From the NCBI RefSeq assembly GCF_963169125.1, contig NC_084798.1, positions 196,473,481 through 196,537,480 on the forward strand: a DNA stretch of 64,000 nt, read 5' to 3'. The stretch is from Humulus lupulus (Eukaryota; Streptophyta; Magnoliopsida; Rosales; Cannabaceae). This document shows positions 55,120 through 64,000 of this stretch, in pieces. Position 1 is the first letter of the stretch. Each line of letters begins with the position of its first letter. The notes beneath the pieces were generated by a model. The model did not search any database and was not told where the DNA came from. It was given only the letters and a program-made list of their open reading frames with translations. Position numbers and translations under genes: made by a program.

Positions 55120-56832
55120 CACTACAGGAAAATAGGTCTACAGTGACGACTTTTGTCGTCGCTGTAGGTCTACAGCGATGACATGTTGTCGTTGTAGGTC
55201 AACATCTATAATGACGACATGTCATCGCTGTAGAGTGTCTGATATTATATACCTGCAGCGTCAACATGTCGTCGCTGTAGGATCACGAAATCTCATATTT
55301 TCGTGTTGAGCGAGCACCCTGCTACAACGACATGTCGTCGCTGTAGGTATATAACTTTTAAAAAAATTAATTAATATTAATTAAATAATAAAACCAATTT
55401 ATTAATTAAATAATAAAAAAATTTATTATTAATAAAATAATATTTAATATTAATATGATATCAAGATAAAACTAATTTTGTTCAACTTAGTACAAACATA
55501 AGTAGTATAGTCTTAATAATGTAAAAAAACAACACAAAATATTAATAAATTTAAAAGAATAATATAACCAAACTAAATGTAATCTGAATTAATTCCAAAG
55601 TCGTCATCTTCGTCGGGCTGCTGTGGTGGCTGTGGTGGAAATTGGCCCGAGCCTGGAAAGTTCGCCATCATGGATTGTATCATATTCATGTTCAAGTTCA
55701 CAGATTGAAATTGTGGAGATTGAATGTTCAGATTTGTAGCTTGGATAAATTGTTGCATTTACTGGAAGTTGTTGTTTTGGGTCATAATGGCTTAACTGAA
55801 GTGTTGAACCATGGACTGGAAAACCTCAGCTAGTACCATTGGAGGGCCAACTGTGGTGGGCGTAAATGGCGATGCCTCTAATTGTGAAGAAGATCTGGTA
55901 GTGCCCGAGGAAAATGTACTAGTGCCCTTCAACTTGCGTCCAATACCTCGGTTATGGCCACAACGTTGACCAAGTACCTTTGAGACAACTTGTGTCTCAT
56001 CGACAGAGACACTTCCTGCTAAAGATTTAGATTGGGATTGGGATTATATCTGGAATTCTTGCTGCAAGACATCCTACAATTTAGAAACAAGACAATTAAT
56101 ACATAATATAATTAAATGATAAACATATATGCAAAACTTAGAAAGTTACTTACATATGCATCGTTAGCATTGGTGTTCACCCATCCACATGTCGGATGGT
56201 TGTGCATGTCATGGAAGGTATCAATAATGTTAGGCAGTTCCTTAGTCTGAAGATTCATCTTTAGAAAACAAAATGTAACAAAATATCAGTTAAATATTGA
56301 AATTATTATTAAGATAACTAAAAATATTTCAAATTATCTACATATTTTTATTTACCTTCTTAAATCGAGCGGAAGCATAAGAGGTCGATCCATGGAGACT
56401 TGGGTACTTTTGTTTTGCTCCGTTGGCAGCATTTTCCTTTGAGCAGACCATGAACTGTGGAGTAGCGAAAAGGTCAACAAAATTCTGCCAACTCTCGCTG
56501 TGCATGTCCTCCGTTGGATTCTTTTTTGCTGTCTCGATATCATCATACCCTCAATGCTCATCGAAGTGTTTTTTCTTGCGACCTTTTCAATCCTTCTAGC
56601 GATCTTGAAATTCTCGCTCAATGCCAATCTCTATCAATCGCCACTCAAGGAGAGCTCAGGGAAGAATGAAAAATTCCTTCAAAAAACAGTCGTACTTGTT
56701 CGAATTTTGAAATTATAAAAAAAATTACGTGTGAATAAGTTGATAAATTTACCTCAATCTTTTGCATGAATCCTATCTTGTCCTCATTCAAAACACTCTC
56801 CCACAAATCATAATATAACGACACATGGTGAC
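55120..56832 (-). mobile_element. Third CACTA element, left part
   Basis: The end CACTACAGGAAAATAGG at 55120 is a CACTA terminus. It is followed by subterminal palindromes of the type CTACAGCGACGACATG and their inverted partners (55140-55345). The inward part holds a minus-strand transposase-type gene. The element is cut at 56833 by the LTR element that runs beyond the window, so the other end is not seen. Confidence 0.75.
55573..56832 (-). pseudogene. TNPA-type (Transposase_24-like) gene of the third CACTA, partial
   Basis: Minus-strand blocks: 56352-56600 reads WQNFVDLFATPQFMVCSKEN then GSTSYASARFKK, a Transposase_24 (PF03004) signature; 56155-56265 reads MNLQTKELPNIIDTFHDMHN then CGWVNTNANDAY; the last exon region 55573-56070 reads VSVDETQVVSKVLGQRCGHN and ends FPPQPPQQPDEDDDFGINSD. 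The 5' part is separated by the LTR at 56833. Stops at about 55760 and 56560 show decay. Such proteins assist CACTA transposition by binding subterminal repeats. Confidence 0.7.
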
Positions 56833-57440
56833 TGTTATCCCTAAAATCAGAAGTGAGTGGCATGGCAGGCATTAATTACACGTGGCTAACACCTGGCAGA
56901 ATCTGTGTTCGACTATCGACCAAGAAGACATCCAGTATCATGCGATCGGTTTCTTTATATGACCAGCCTGGTCGTACGCACATTATACGCGGAGGAAATC
57001 TTAGGCAGTTATGATGGAATCCGAAATTATCTCCCATGATTTCCTGAGTATCCGGTTATTTAGGAAAGAATATCTATAACAAATCAATGCAAATCTTCCC
57101 TGAGCTTATAAATAGAAGAAGAGGGCTCAGGGAAGAGGATCCGATCCCTTTTTTCTTAAGCAAAAAAGATCATTTGAGATTAGAGAGAGATTACACTAGA
57201 ATAATTGTATTTTCTTCTTCAGAGGTTAGTGAAACTCATTGAACCCCAGTTCTTTGATCACCACTTTGAATCTTATTTCAATAACAATTCAAGTGGACGT
57301 AGGTTATTACCAGATCCTGGGGCCGAACCACTATAAAATCTTGTGTTCTTATTATTTTCATCATCACATTCTTTTCAACGCATTCATCCACATCAAGCGT
57401 ATTTTGATTTCGTGTCAGTTGGCCAAAATCGGGGTCAACA
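56833..57440 (+). mobile_element. 5' LTR of the second Tat-like element
   Basis: A 608-bp LTR from TGTTATCCCTAAAATCAG to GGGGTCAACA, with TATA box TATAAATAG at 57107-57115, followed by the primer site. It is inserted in the TNPA-type gene of the third CACTA. Confidence 0.88.
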
Positions 57441-57443
57441 TCC

Positions 57444-57461
57444 TGGTGCTTTCATTGAGAG
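57444..57461 (+). other. Primer-binding site of the second Tat-like element
   Basis: TGGTGCTTTCATTGAGAG three bases after the LTR, identical to the site of the other Tat-like element. tRNA not assigned. Confidence 0.78.
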
Positions 57462-57488
57462 CTTGATATAGCATCGTTGAGAAAACCA

Positions 57489-59216
57489 ATGGCGAAAACT
57501 ACCAGGAAAACTGGACAGGCGGCCGCCGTTGCACCATCTGACCCGCCTCCTCCTCCTCCTCCAAACGTGGCTGAAGATGAGCAACATTTGGATTTTGATG
57601 AGGAAGAAATGGACGACGCAACGCTGAAAAGTACCCTAGGGGTATTGCAGGAGGAGCTGGCCAATCTAAGGGCCAGCCAGGAAGGTGCTGCCGAAACCAT
57701 GGTGCGGCAGCAACAAGAAATTGAGCAGCAGCGCTTGGAGCTGAGTGAAAGGCAGGCGGAGATGGACCGTCGCCAGAGGGAGGCCATGGCAGCCCTCGAG
57801 GCAGCCTTACAATTGACTAGGAATCAGGCTGCACCTGCCTCGCAACCTGATCAACCCGCAAATGGGCCACCCCACAGGGGTCCCAATCCTAGCCCGCCTG
57901 TCCAGCCCTCGAGCCCACAAAGGCCCAAGCAGCCACAGGTGCCCCATGACGATGTCCCGCTGATGGACCCTGAGGAGCAGCCTCCATCCCAAGATGGTCG
58001 CGGCAATCCCCCGCAGCAGAGGCAGAATAGGAACGAGCAGCAGCCTCGTAGTCCTAGACGCCATAGGGGTGATGAGCCAAATCTTTCGAACAGAGGACAG
58101 CATCCTCCTAGTAATAGGAGGAACTCAGAGTTAGGCTCTGCGGTCCGAGGCCCCCCACGGCATGATAATGCACGGGGACCTAACGACCAACGCAGACCAC
58201 CCTCTAACGCTCGGGAGGTTCCAGCCCGAGAGGGCAATCGAGGGAACAGTCGATCCTACCATAGCCAATCAAGATTCAGAGATGTCCATGGTTATAATGA
58301 GGCCGACTCAGGCAGAGGGAATGTCGGTTGGAGAAATGAAGAAAGAGGTGGAGGCAGGAGCCAGCTACCTCAGGATGACCAGCCCGACAGACGGGACGCT
58401 GGGGGGCAGCCCAGAAAAAATAATGTCTTCAACCGGCTCAGAGCTAGCGAGCAGCGGAGAAGAGATGAGGACTTAAGCGATATACTCAATGATCGCCGCG
58501 AGCGGCACGACGAGTACGTCCCCCTAGCACCAGAGGCCACGACGATCCCTAGCGCTGTGCAGGCCCAGATAGATGCCCTCAACCAGGTAGTGCAGCAGCT
58601 GGTCGGGGGAAGAACATCTTACATCGACCACGATAGGAGGAAAGGTACTCCTTTCATCCAGAGGATAGCCATGGCTGAAACTCCTAGCAAGTTTAAGATG
58701 CCTACACTTCCAAACTTTGACGGGTATGGTGACCCGGTATCTCATGTCAACAAATTTGAGATACAAATGGACATTCAAAAAGTGTCTGAAGACGCTCGGT
58801 GCAGGATCTTCCCTGCAACACTTTCTGACGCTGCACAGGAGTGGTTTTTTAAATTCCCTCCTGCAAGTATAATTTCCTGGGAAATGTTCGTGAAGGATTT
58901 TTACAGACAGTTCTATGCGAGTCGCGTACACCCTACCGAGGCAAATCAGCTGGTCGAGATACGCCAGCAAAATGGAGAATCGCTGAAAGACTACGTTCAG
59001 TGTTTTATGCGAGCAGCCGCCGGAGCAAAAACGGTGGGTGATGAGGGAAAAATGATGGCCATAACGGCAGGAGTTAAGCGCCGTACCCCTCTCTGGGAGA
59101 GTCTTAGAAAGCATGGGGTTAGAACTACCCAAGAATTCTTAGATCGAGCTGATCGCTACATCAAGCTCGAAGATGCCATCGCCAATGAAGGAAAGCCCCC
59201 AGGCAAAGAAAAGAGC
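57489..59216 (+). pseudogene. Gag of the second Tat-like element
   Basis: The ATG at 57489 (MAKTTRKTGQAAAVAPSDPP) opens a frame free of stops through the gag domain. Residues about 20-120: acidic stretch, then a coiled coil (LGVLQEELANLRASQ, QQQEIEQQRLELSERQAEMD). Residues about 120-320: long proline/arginine/asparagine-rich disordered region. Residues about 395-560: retrotransposon gag domain (FKMPTLPNFDGYGDPVSHVN, EWFFKFPPASIISWEMFV, YVQCFMRAAAGAKTV). A one-base change near 59213-59222 throws the frame off; the true sequence continues in the frame that carries the zinc knuckle. Gag forms the particle. Confidence 0.88.
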
Positions 59217-60400
59217 TTGCCAAAGACGCCAATGGGTCCAAGCCCAACGGCAACGACAACGACAATGGCAAGATTGGTGGAAAACGGCCACACAACGAGC
59301 CTTCAACCTCTGACAACAAAAGGACCAAGGGTAATCGTTATGAACCTCGGTTCACTAACTATACTGCCCTTATTGAGTCTCGAGGAGAGGTATATCAGGC
59401 CACGAGTTCCAGTGTGCCTTACAAGAAGCCTGCCCCCATTCGAAAGGATATTTCGAGGAAAGACACTACTAAGTCCTGTCGTTATCACAACGACTACGGA
59501 CATGACACCAATGAATGCAACCAGTTGAAGGATGAGATCGAGTTCCTTATCAGACAAGGACACTTGAGAAGATATGTACGGGCCTCGGGAAATTCCCAAC
59601 GAGAAGCTCCAGGTGGCAACGAGCAAGCGCCCACACGCCAACGCTCGCCACCTTTGCAGCCTGATCCCGTAGCCGGCACCCTATTAACCATCTGCGGAGG
59701 CCCGCACCTCGTGGGAAACAGCGGCAAGGCCGGGGAACGATATGCTCAGACCCTGCGTCACGACCTGGACATTGAGATGATGGCTATGGAGGACCGCGCG
59801 CCGAAAAAGGCTCGATCAGAAGAGGGAGAGATACCCTTCTCTGATAGCGATGCTCTGGATGTCCGGTTCCCACACTCCGATCCGCTGGTCGTGGACATCC
59901 AAATGGCCAATATGATGGTGAAGAGAGTGCTAATCGATACAGGAAGTTCAGTGAACATCCTGTACAAGTCTTCTCTGGAAAGCATGAAGTTGTCCGTTAA
60001 GGACTTGGAGCCTTGCAACCAAACAATATACGGCTTCTCTGGCGAGGGACTTGCCCCCGCAGGGTCAATCAGACTTCCAGTGACAGCAGGTACAACATCT
60101 GCTACCAGGACATTACTTGCTACTTTCATAGTGGTCGATTGTCCCTCGGCGTACAATGCCGTCATTGGAAGACTTGTACTGGTAGACCTACGGGCCGTCA
60201 CCTCCATATGGCACCTAGCCATGAAATTCCTGATAGACGCAGGGGTAGGACGCGTGTTTGGAAACCAGAGGGAAGTCAGGGAATGCTACAACGCCTCAAT
60301 CATGAAGGCGAAGAAGGGAACGTTAAAAAGCACTCCCTCTGAGAGGTTGCAGATGGAAATTGATACACAAACCCAATCCGGTGAAGGAGTCACCAAATAG
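59217..60400 (+). pseudogene. Zinc knuckle and protease of the second Tat-like element
   Basis: After the frameshift the frame reads CRYHNDYGHDTNECNQLKDE (variant zinc knuckle, about 59478-59535) and then an aspartic protease with VKRVLIDTGSSVNILYKSSL (about 59920-59980), the canonical DTG triad. The frame ends at TAG 60398-60400, after which the same frame continues into RT, so this stop is a lesion in an originally continuous polyprotein. Confidence 0.88.
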
Positions 60401-61882
60401 GGTGTTGCCGAAAGTGAGGATAGAGATTTAGATCCTCGCTTTGGGGATTTTGAGAAAAATGTTGGACCCGTCGAGGACCTGGAAGAGGTCCAACTTGACG
60501 AGAAGGACCCGACCAGAGTCGTGAAGGTCGGGAAAAACTTAGAACCCACTACGAAACATGCACTGGTGGAATTTTAGCAGAAGAACCAGGAAGTCTTTGC
60601 CTGGTTGTACAAAGACATGGCTGGGATAGATCCTGCAGTCATAAGCCATGTCCTGAATATAGACAAGAGTTTTTCGCCCGTGCAATAGAAAAAAAGGCTT
60701 CTCGATAAGGATCGGTCGAGAGCCTTAAAAGAAGAAGTTGAGAGATTAAAGGAGAATGGGTTCATCAGGGTGTCATTTTATCCATCGTGGGTCTCCAATC
60801 CAGTACTAGTTCCTAAGCCTAACGACAAGTGGCGAACCTGTGTGGATTTTACAGACCTCAATAAAGCATGCGCGAAGGATTGTTTCCCACTCCCAAGGAT
60901 CGACCATTTGGTCGATGCTACTGCAGGACACAAGATCCTCTCTTTCATGGATGCATATTTGGGCTACAATCAGATCAGCATGCATCCCCCTGATGAGGAT
61001 CACACCAGATTTCAGACCGATACGGGATTATACTGTTATAAAGTAATGCCCTTCGGACTGAAAAACGCAGGTGCGACTTACCAGCGACTAGTTAACCACA
61101 TGTTTAAAGAGTTGATCGGCGTAAACATGGAGGTATACGTGGACGACATGCTGGTAAAGTCGAAAAAGGCGGAAGGACATGTGAAGGATTTGCAAGAGTG
61201 TTTTGATGTATTGAACAAGTACCAGATGAAACTAAATCCTCTCAAATGTTCATTCGGAGTTGGATCAGGGAAGTTTTTGGGGTTTATTGTTAATTCAAGG
61301 GGGATCGAGGCCAACCCCGACAAGATAAAAGCCTTGATCAATATGAAATCGCCAGAAAAAATCAAGGATGTACAAAGTTTGACTGGGAGAATTGCGGCCC
61401 TAAGTAGATTTATTTCCAAATCAACGAATAAATGTGTCCCTTTCTTCAATCTACTTAGGGGCAACAAGAAATTTGAATGGACAGGAGACTGCAAGCAAGC
61501 TTTTCAGGCCTTGAAAGCTCATATGGCACAGCCTCCTATTTTATCGAAACCTATAGAAGGAGAAACTTTGTTCATTTACCTGGCGATCATTGAAGTTGTT
61601 GCTAGTGCGGTCCTAGTACGAGAAGAAGAAGGCATACAAAAGGCAGTTTACTATGTAAGCAAGAGGCTAATCGGAGCAGAACTAAGGTATCCTCCCATCG
61701 AGAGGTTGGCGTACTGTTTAATCCTGGCCTCAAGGAAGTTACGTCCTTACTTCCAAGCCCATCATATCACAGTTTTAACCGACCAGCCCCTTCGGCAAGT
61801 CCTCCAAAAACCAGAAGCGGCTGGGCATCTATTAAAATGGGCAGTCGAACTAGGGCAGTTCGATATTACATATTTGCTGTGA
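60401..61882 (+). pseudogene. Reverse transcriptase and first RNase H of the second Tat-like element
   Basis: Same frame as the protease. Stops at 60575-60577 and 60686-60688 precede the RT core, which is then open from about 60689 to 61879: SNPVLVPKPNDKWRTCVDFT, VMPFGLKNAGATYQRLVNHM, active site EVYVDDMLVK, GSGKFLGFIVNSRGIEANPD, and RNase H with YYVSKRLIGAELRYPPIERL and VLTDQPLRQVLQKPEAAGHL. Ends at TGA 61880-61882. The catalytic YVDD is intact. Confidence 0.9.
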
Positions 61883-62388
61883 GCAGCAGTAAAGGGACAA
61901 GTCTTGGCCGATCTCATTGCAGAGTTTACCGAACTCCCAGACGACGAGTAATGCGAAAAATCTAATGCGCCTGAGCCTCATGATCAAGCTCCCTCATGGA
62001 AGTTGTTTATGGATGGGTCGTCAAACAAATCTCACGCGGGAGCAGGGGTGATATTGATAATGCCAGAAGGGCATCGATTTCACTGCGCCATTAGGTTTGA
62101 CTTCGTAGCCTCAAACAACGAAGCAGAATACGAGGCCCTCCTCGCTGGATTACGATTGGCAAAAGACATGGATATAAAAGTGCTCGATATTTACAGCGAT
62201 TCACAGTGGTGGTGAATCAAGTTCTAGGGGAATATCAAGCACGGGGTCTCAAAATGGGAGCCTACCTAAATAAAACTAGAGATCTATAGGCACAGTTCCA
62301 GAAGTATACCCTCCAGCGAATACCTCGAGATTAGAATTCGAATGCAGATGCCTTAGCCAAACTCGCAAGCACAAAAGATGCTGACACT
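61883..62388 (+). pseudogene. Second (archaeal-type) RNase H of the second Tat-like element
   Basis: LFMDGSSNKSHAGAGVIL, SNNEAEYEALLAGLRLAKDM and DIYSDSQ show the catalytic D..E..D order of the additional RNase H typical of Tat elements. A stop at 61949-61951 precedes it, a one-base loss at about 62207 (in CACAGTGGTGG) shifts the frame, and further stops follow at about 62288 and 62333. NSNADALAKLAS marks the join to integrase. Confidence 0.85.
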
Positions 62389-63707
62389 TTGAACATTGTG
62401 CCAGTAGAAAGATTGAGCGAGCCGAGCATACGAACATATGTGACTAGCATGAAAATCCGGATGGAAGATACATGGATGGCACCATACTTGGAGTATCTGA
62501 CCAGCGGTACACTGCTGACAGATAGGAACAAAGCCGGAACTCTTCAAAGGCAGGTCGCGAGATATATATTGGTCGATGGTGTTTTATACCGAAGGGGATA
62601 TTCCATGCCACTGCTCAGATGTATTACGCCCGAGAAAGCTAAGGAACTGATGAAGGAGGTACATGAAGGCTTTTGCGGAGATCATGCTGGGGGGCAAAGT
62701 TTGGTGAAAAAGATCCTGAGGCAGGGTTATTTCTGGCCGACTATGAACGAAGACTCTGCGGAGTACGTGCAAAAGTGCGATAAGTGTCAAAGATTTTCCA
62801 AAATCCCACGAGAAGCTCCAAATGAATTAAAACAGATGCAGAGTCCTTGGCCTTTTGCAGTATGGGGAATAGACTTGATTGGATCTCTGCCAACGGGGAA
62901 AGGTGGAGTGAAGTATGCAGTCGTAGTAGTTGACTACTTCACCAAATGGGCCGAAGTTGAACCACTCGCTACCATAACGACCAAGAAAGTTCTTGACTTT
63001 GTCATCAAGAACATTGTATGCCGATATGGTTTGCCTCGAAAAATCGTCTCAGACAACGGCACCCAATTTGACAGTGATCCGTTCACCGACTTCTGCGAAA
63101 GACACGAGATTATCAAAAGCTTTTCTTCAGTTGCTCATCCACATGCGAACGGGCAGGTCGAAGCAGTGAATAAAACGCTTAAGTACACCCTGAAGAAGAG
63201 ACTTGAAGACGCTAAAAGAGCGTGGCCAGAACAGCTATCTGAAGTCCTATGGTCGTATAGAACTTCTCACCGAACAACGACAGGTCATACCCCGTTTTCC
63301 TTAGCATACGGGTATGAAGCCATGTTGCCAGTCAAGTTAGATCCGCCCTCGCATCGACAAATTACATACGACCAGGATCAGAACAGCCAATTGATGATGG
63401 AATCCCTAGACTCAATAGAAGAAAAACGAGAAAAATCCCAACTCTGAGTAGCTGCGTACCAGCAAAAAGTCGCCCAGTACTTTAATTCAAAAGTAAAAGA
63501 AAGAAAATTCAACGTCGGAGATCTAGTGCTATGACGAGTTTTCTTGAATACCCGCGACCCCACTGCTGGAGTACTCGGACCAAACTGGGAAAGACCATAC
63601 CAGATCGAAGAAGTCCTTCACCCGGGCACCTACAAACTTGCACGCTTGAATGGAGATCTCGTTCCACGCTACTGGAATGGAGAACACCTGTTCAAGTACT
63701 ACCAATG
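62389..63707 (+). pseudogene. Integrase of the second Tat-like element
   Basis: Zinc-binding part (HEGFCGDHAGGQSLVKKILR, CDKCQRF), core with VVVVDYFTKWAEVE (Asp), IVSDNGTQFDSDPF (Asp) and ANGQVEAVNKTLKY (Glu), so the DDE triad is intact, unlike in the other element. Stops at 63445-63447 and 63532-63534 interrupt the C-terminal part (RKFNVGDLVL.. GEHLFKYYQ), which ends at 63707 without a chromodomain. Confidence 0.9.
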
Positions 63708-64000
63708 AACAGTCCTTCTTAAAGGACTGGCTTGTATTAATTCTTACTTTTTACAAGTTTCGAAAAAGGGTTAGCCGCGATGTATGGCTAATCGCTTAGA
63801 AGTGCAAGATCTTTTTTAAGATCCCTCGTACAGACATGTTTAGTCCATTTTAATACGAGATTATAAGGGACTATGCGCAGCCAGTCATTCTTGCCAACCT
63901 TTGTAAATTTATTTTTACAAGTATTTGTTCATTACGTATGTTGTTTTGCTGTATTACAAGTGTTGAATTTTACAACGAGCAGTAATGTTCGAACAGGTCG
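63708..64000 (+). other. Region after pol of the second Tat-like element
   Basis: Non-coding sequence directly after the integrase stop. It shows no open frame and no LTR before the window ends. By analogy with the other element an antisense gene and the 3' LTR may follow outside. Confidence 0.5.

Larger units (their letters stand above)
56833..64000 (+). mobile_element. Second Tat-lineage Ty3/gypsy element, 3' end beyond the window
   Basis: Plus-strand element: 5' LTR 56833-57440, primer site, gag, protease, RT, two RNase H domains and integrase to about 63707, then 3' non-coding sequence. It shares architecture and clear protein similarity with the element at 14737-27337 but has different LTRs; its LTR family is that of the solo LTR at 42484. 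GTGAC (56828-56832) would be the left duplication. At least nine stops and two frameshifts are seen in gag-pol. Confidence 0.9.

Noticed and set aside
57452..60549. Minus-strand open frames over the second gag-pol
   Set aside because: Shadows of the GC-rich gag-pol; no motif, no splice structure, positions inside coding domains rather than after pol.

Overview
The window is intergenic DNA from a flowering plant, probably a eudicot with a large repeat-rich genome. Plant L1 and Ty1/copia remnants, Tat-lineage Ty3/gypsy elements with two RNase H domains, CACTA elements with Tnp2 and Ulp1-like genes, a Cassandra TRIM carrying 5S rRNA sequence, Helitrons and hAT MITEs all point that way. I see no convincing host gene and no rRNA, tRNA or CRISPR locus. 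The base composition is AT-rich except inside the LTR elements.

1-9.2 kb: an old L1-type LINE is the host. A copia element, of which only the RNase H end and the 3' LTR are in the window, sits in LINE ORF1 and itself carries the end of a gypsy-like LTR at the window start. A Cassandra element sits in the LINE reverse transcriptase and is in turn split by a 1.9-kb solo LTR.

9.2-13.0 kb: a 2.3-kb solo LTR and a second LINE RNase H fragment.

13.0-29.1 kb: a four-level nest. A non-autonomous CACTA element contains a solo LTR, which contains a complete minus-strand Tat-like Ty3/gypsy element (14737-27337, LTRs of about 797 bp, TSD AGAAC). This element carries, antisense to its broken gag-pol, an intact gene with its own TATA box, a leader intron and four coding exons that join in frame to 756 codons. 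This is the most interesting object in the window.

29.1-34.0 kb: AT-rich DNA with a head-to-tail cluster of non-autonomous Helitrons. 33.99-45.70 kb: a small hAT MITE split by an 11.5-kb CACTA element (34043-45555) with degraded minus-strand Tnp2 and TNPA/Ulp1-like genes. Three solo LTRs lie in this CACTA, one of them exactly inside the Tnp2 reading frame.

45.7-55.1 kb: more copies of the same Helitron family, an hAT MITE with a perfect 8-bp duplication, fold-back MITEs and an AAG microsatellite. 55.1-64 kb: the left end of a third CACTA with a TNPA-type gene, cut by a plus-strand Tat-like element (from 56833) that runs off the window with a heavily mutated gag-pol.

Boundaries were read by eye from TG..CA ends, target-site duplications (TSDs) and protein similarity. 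Family labels come from recognised motifs, not database searches.
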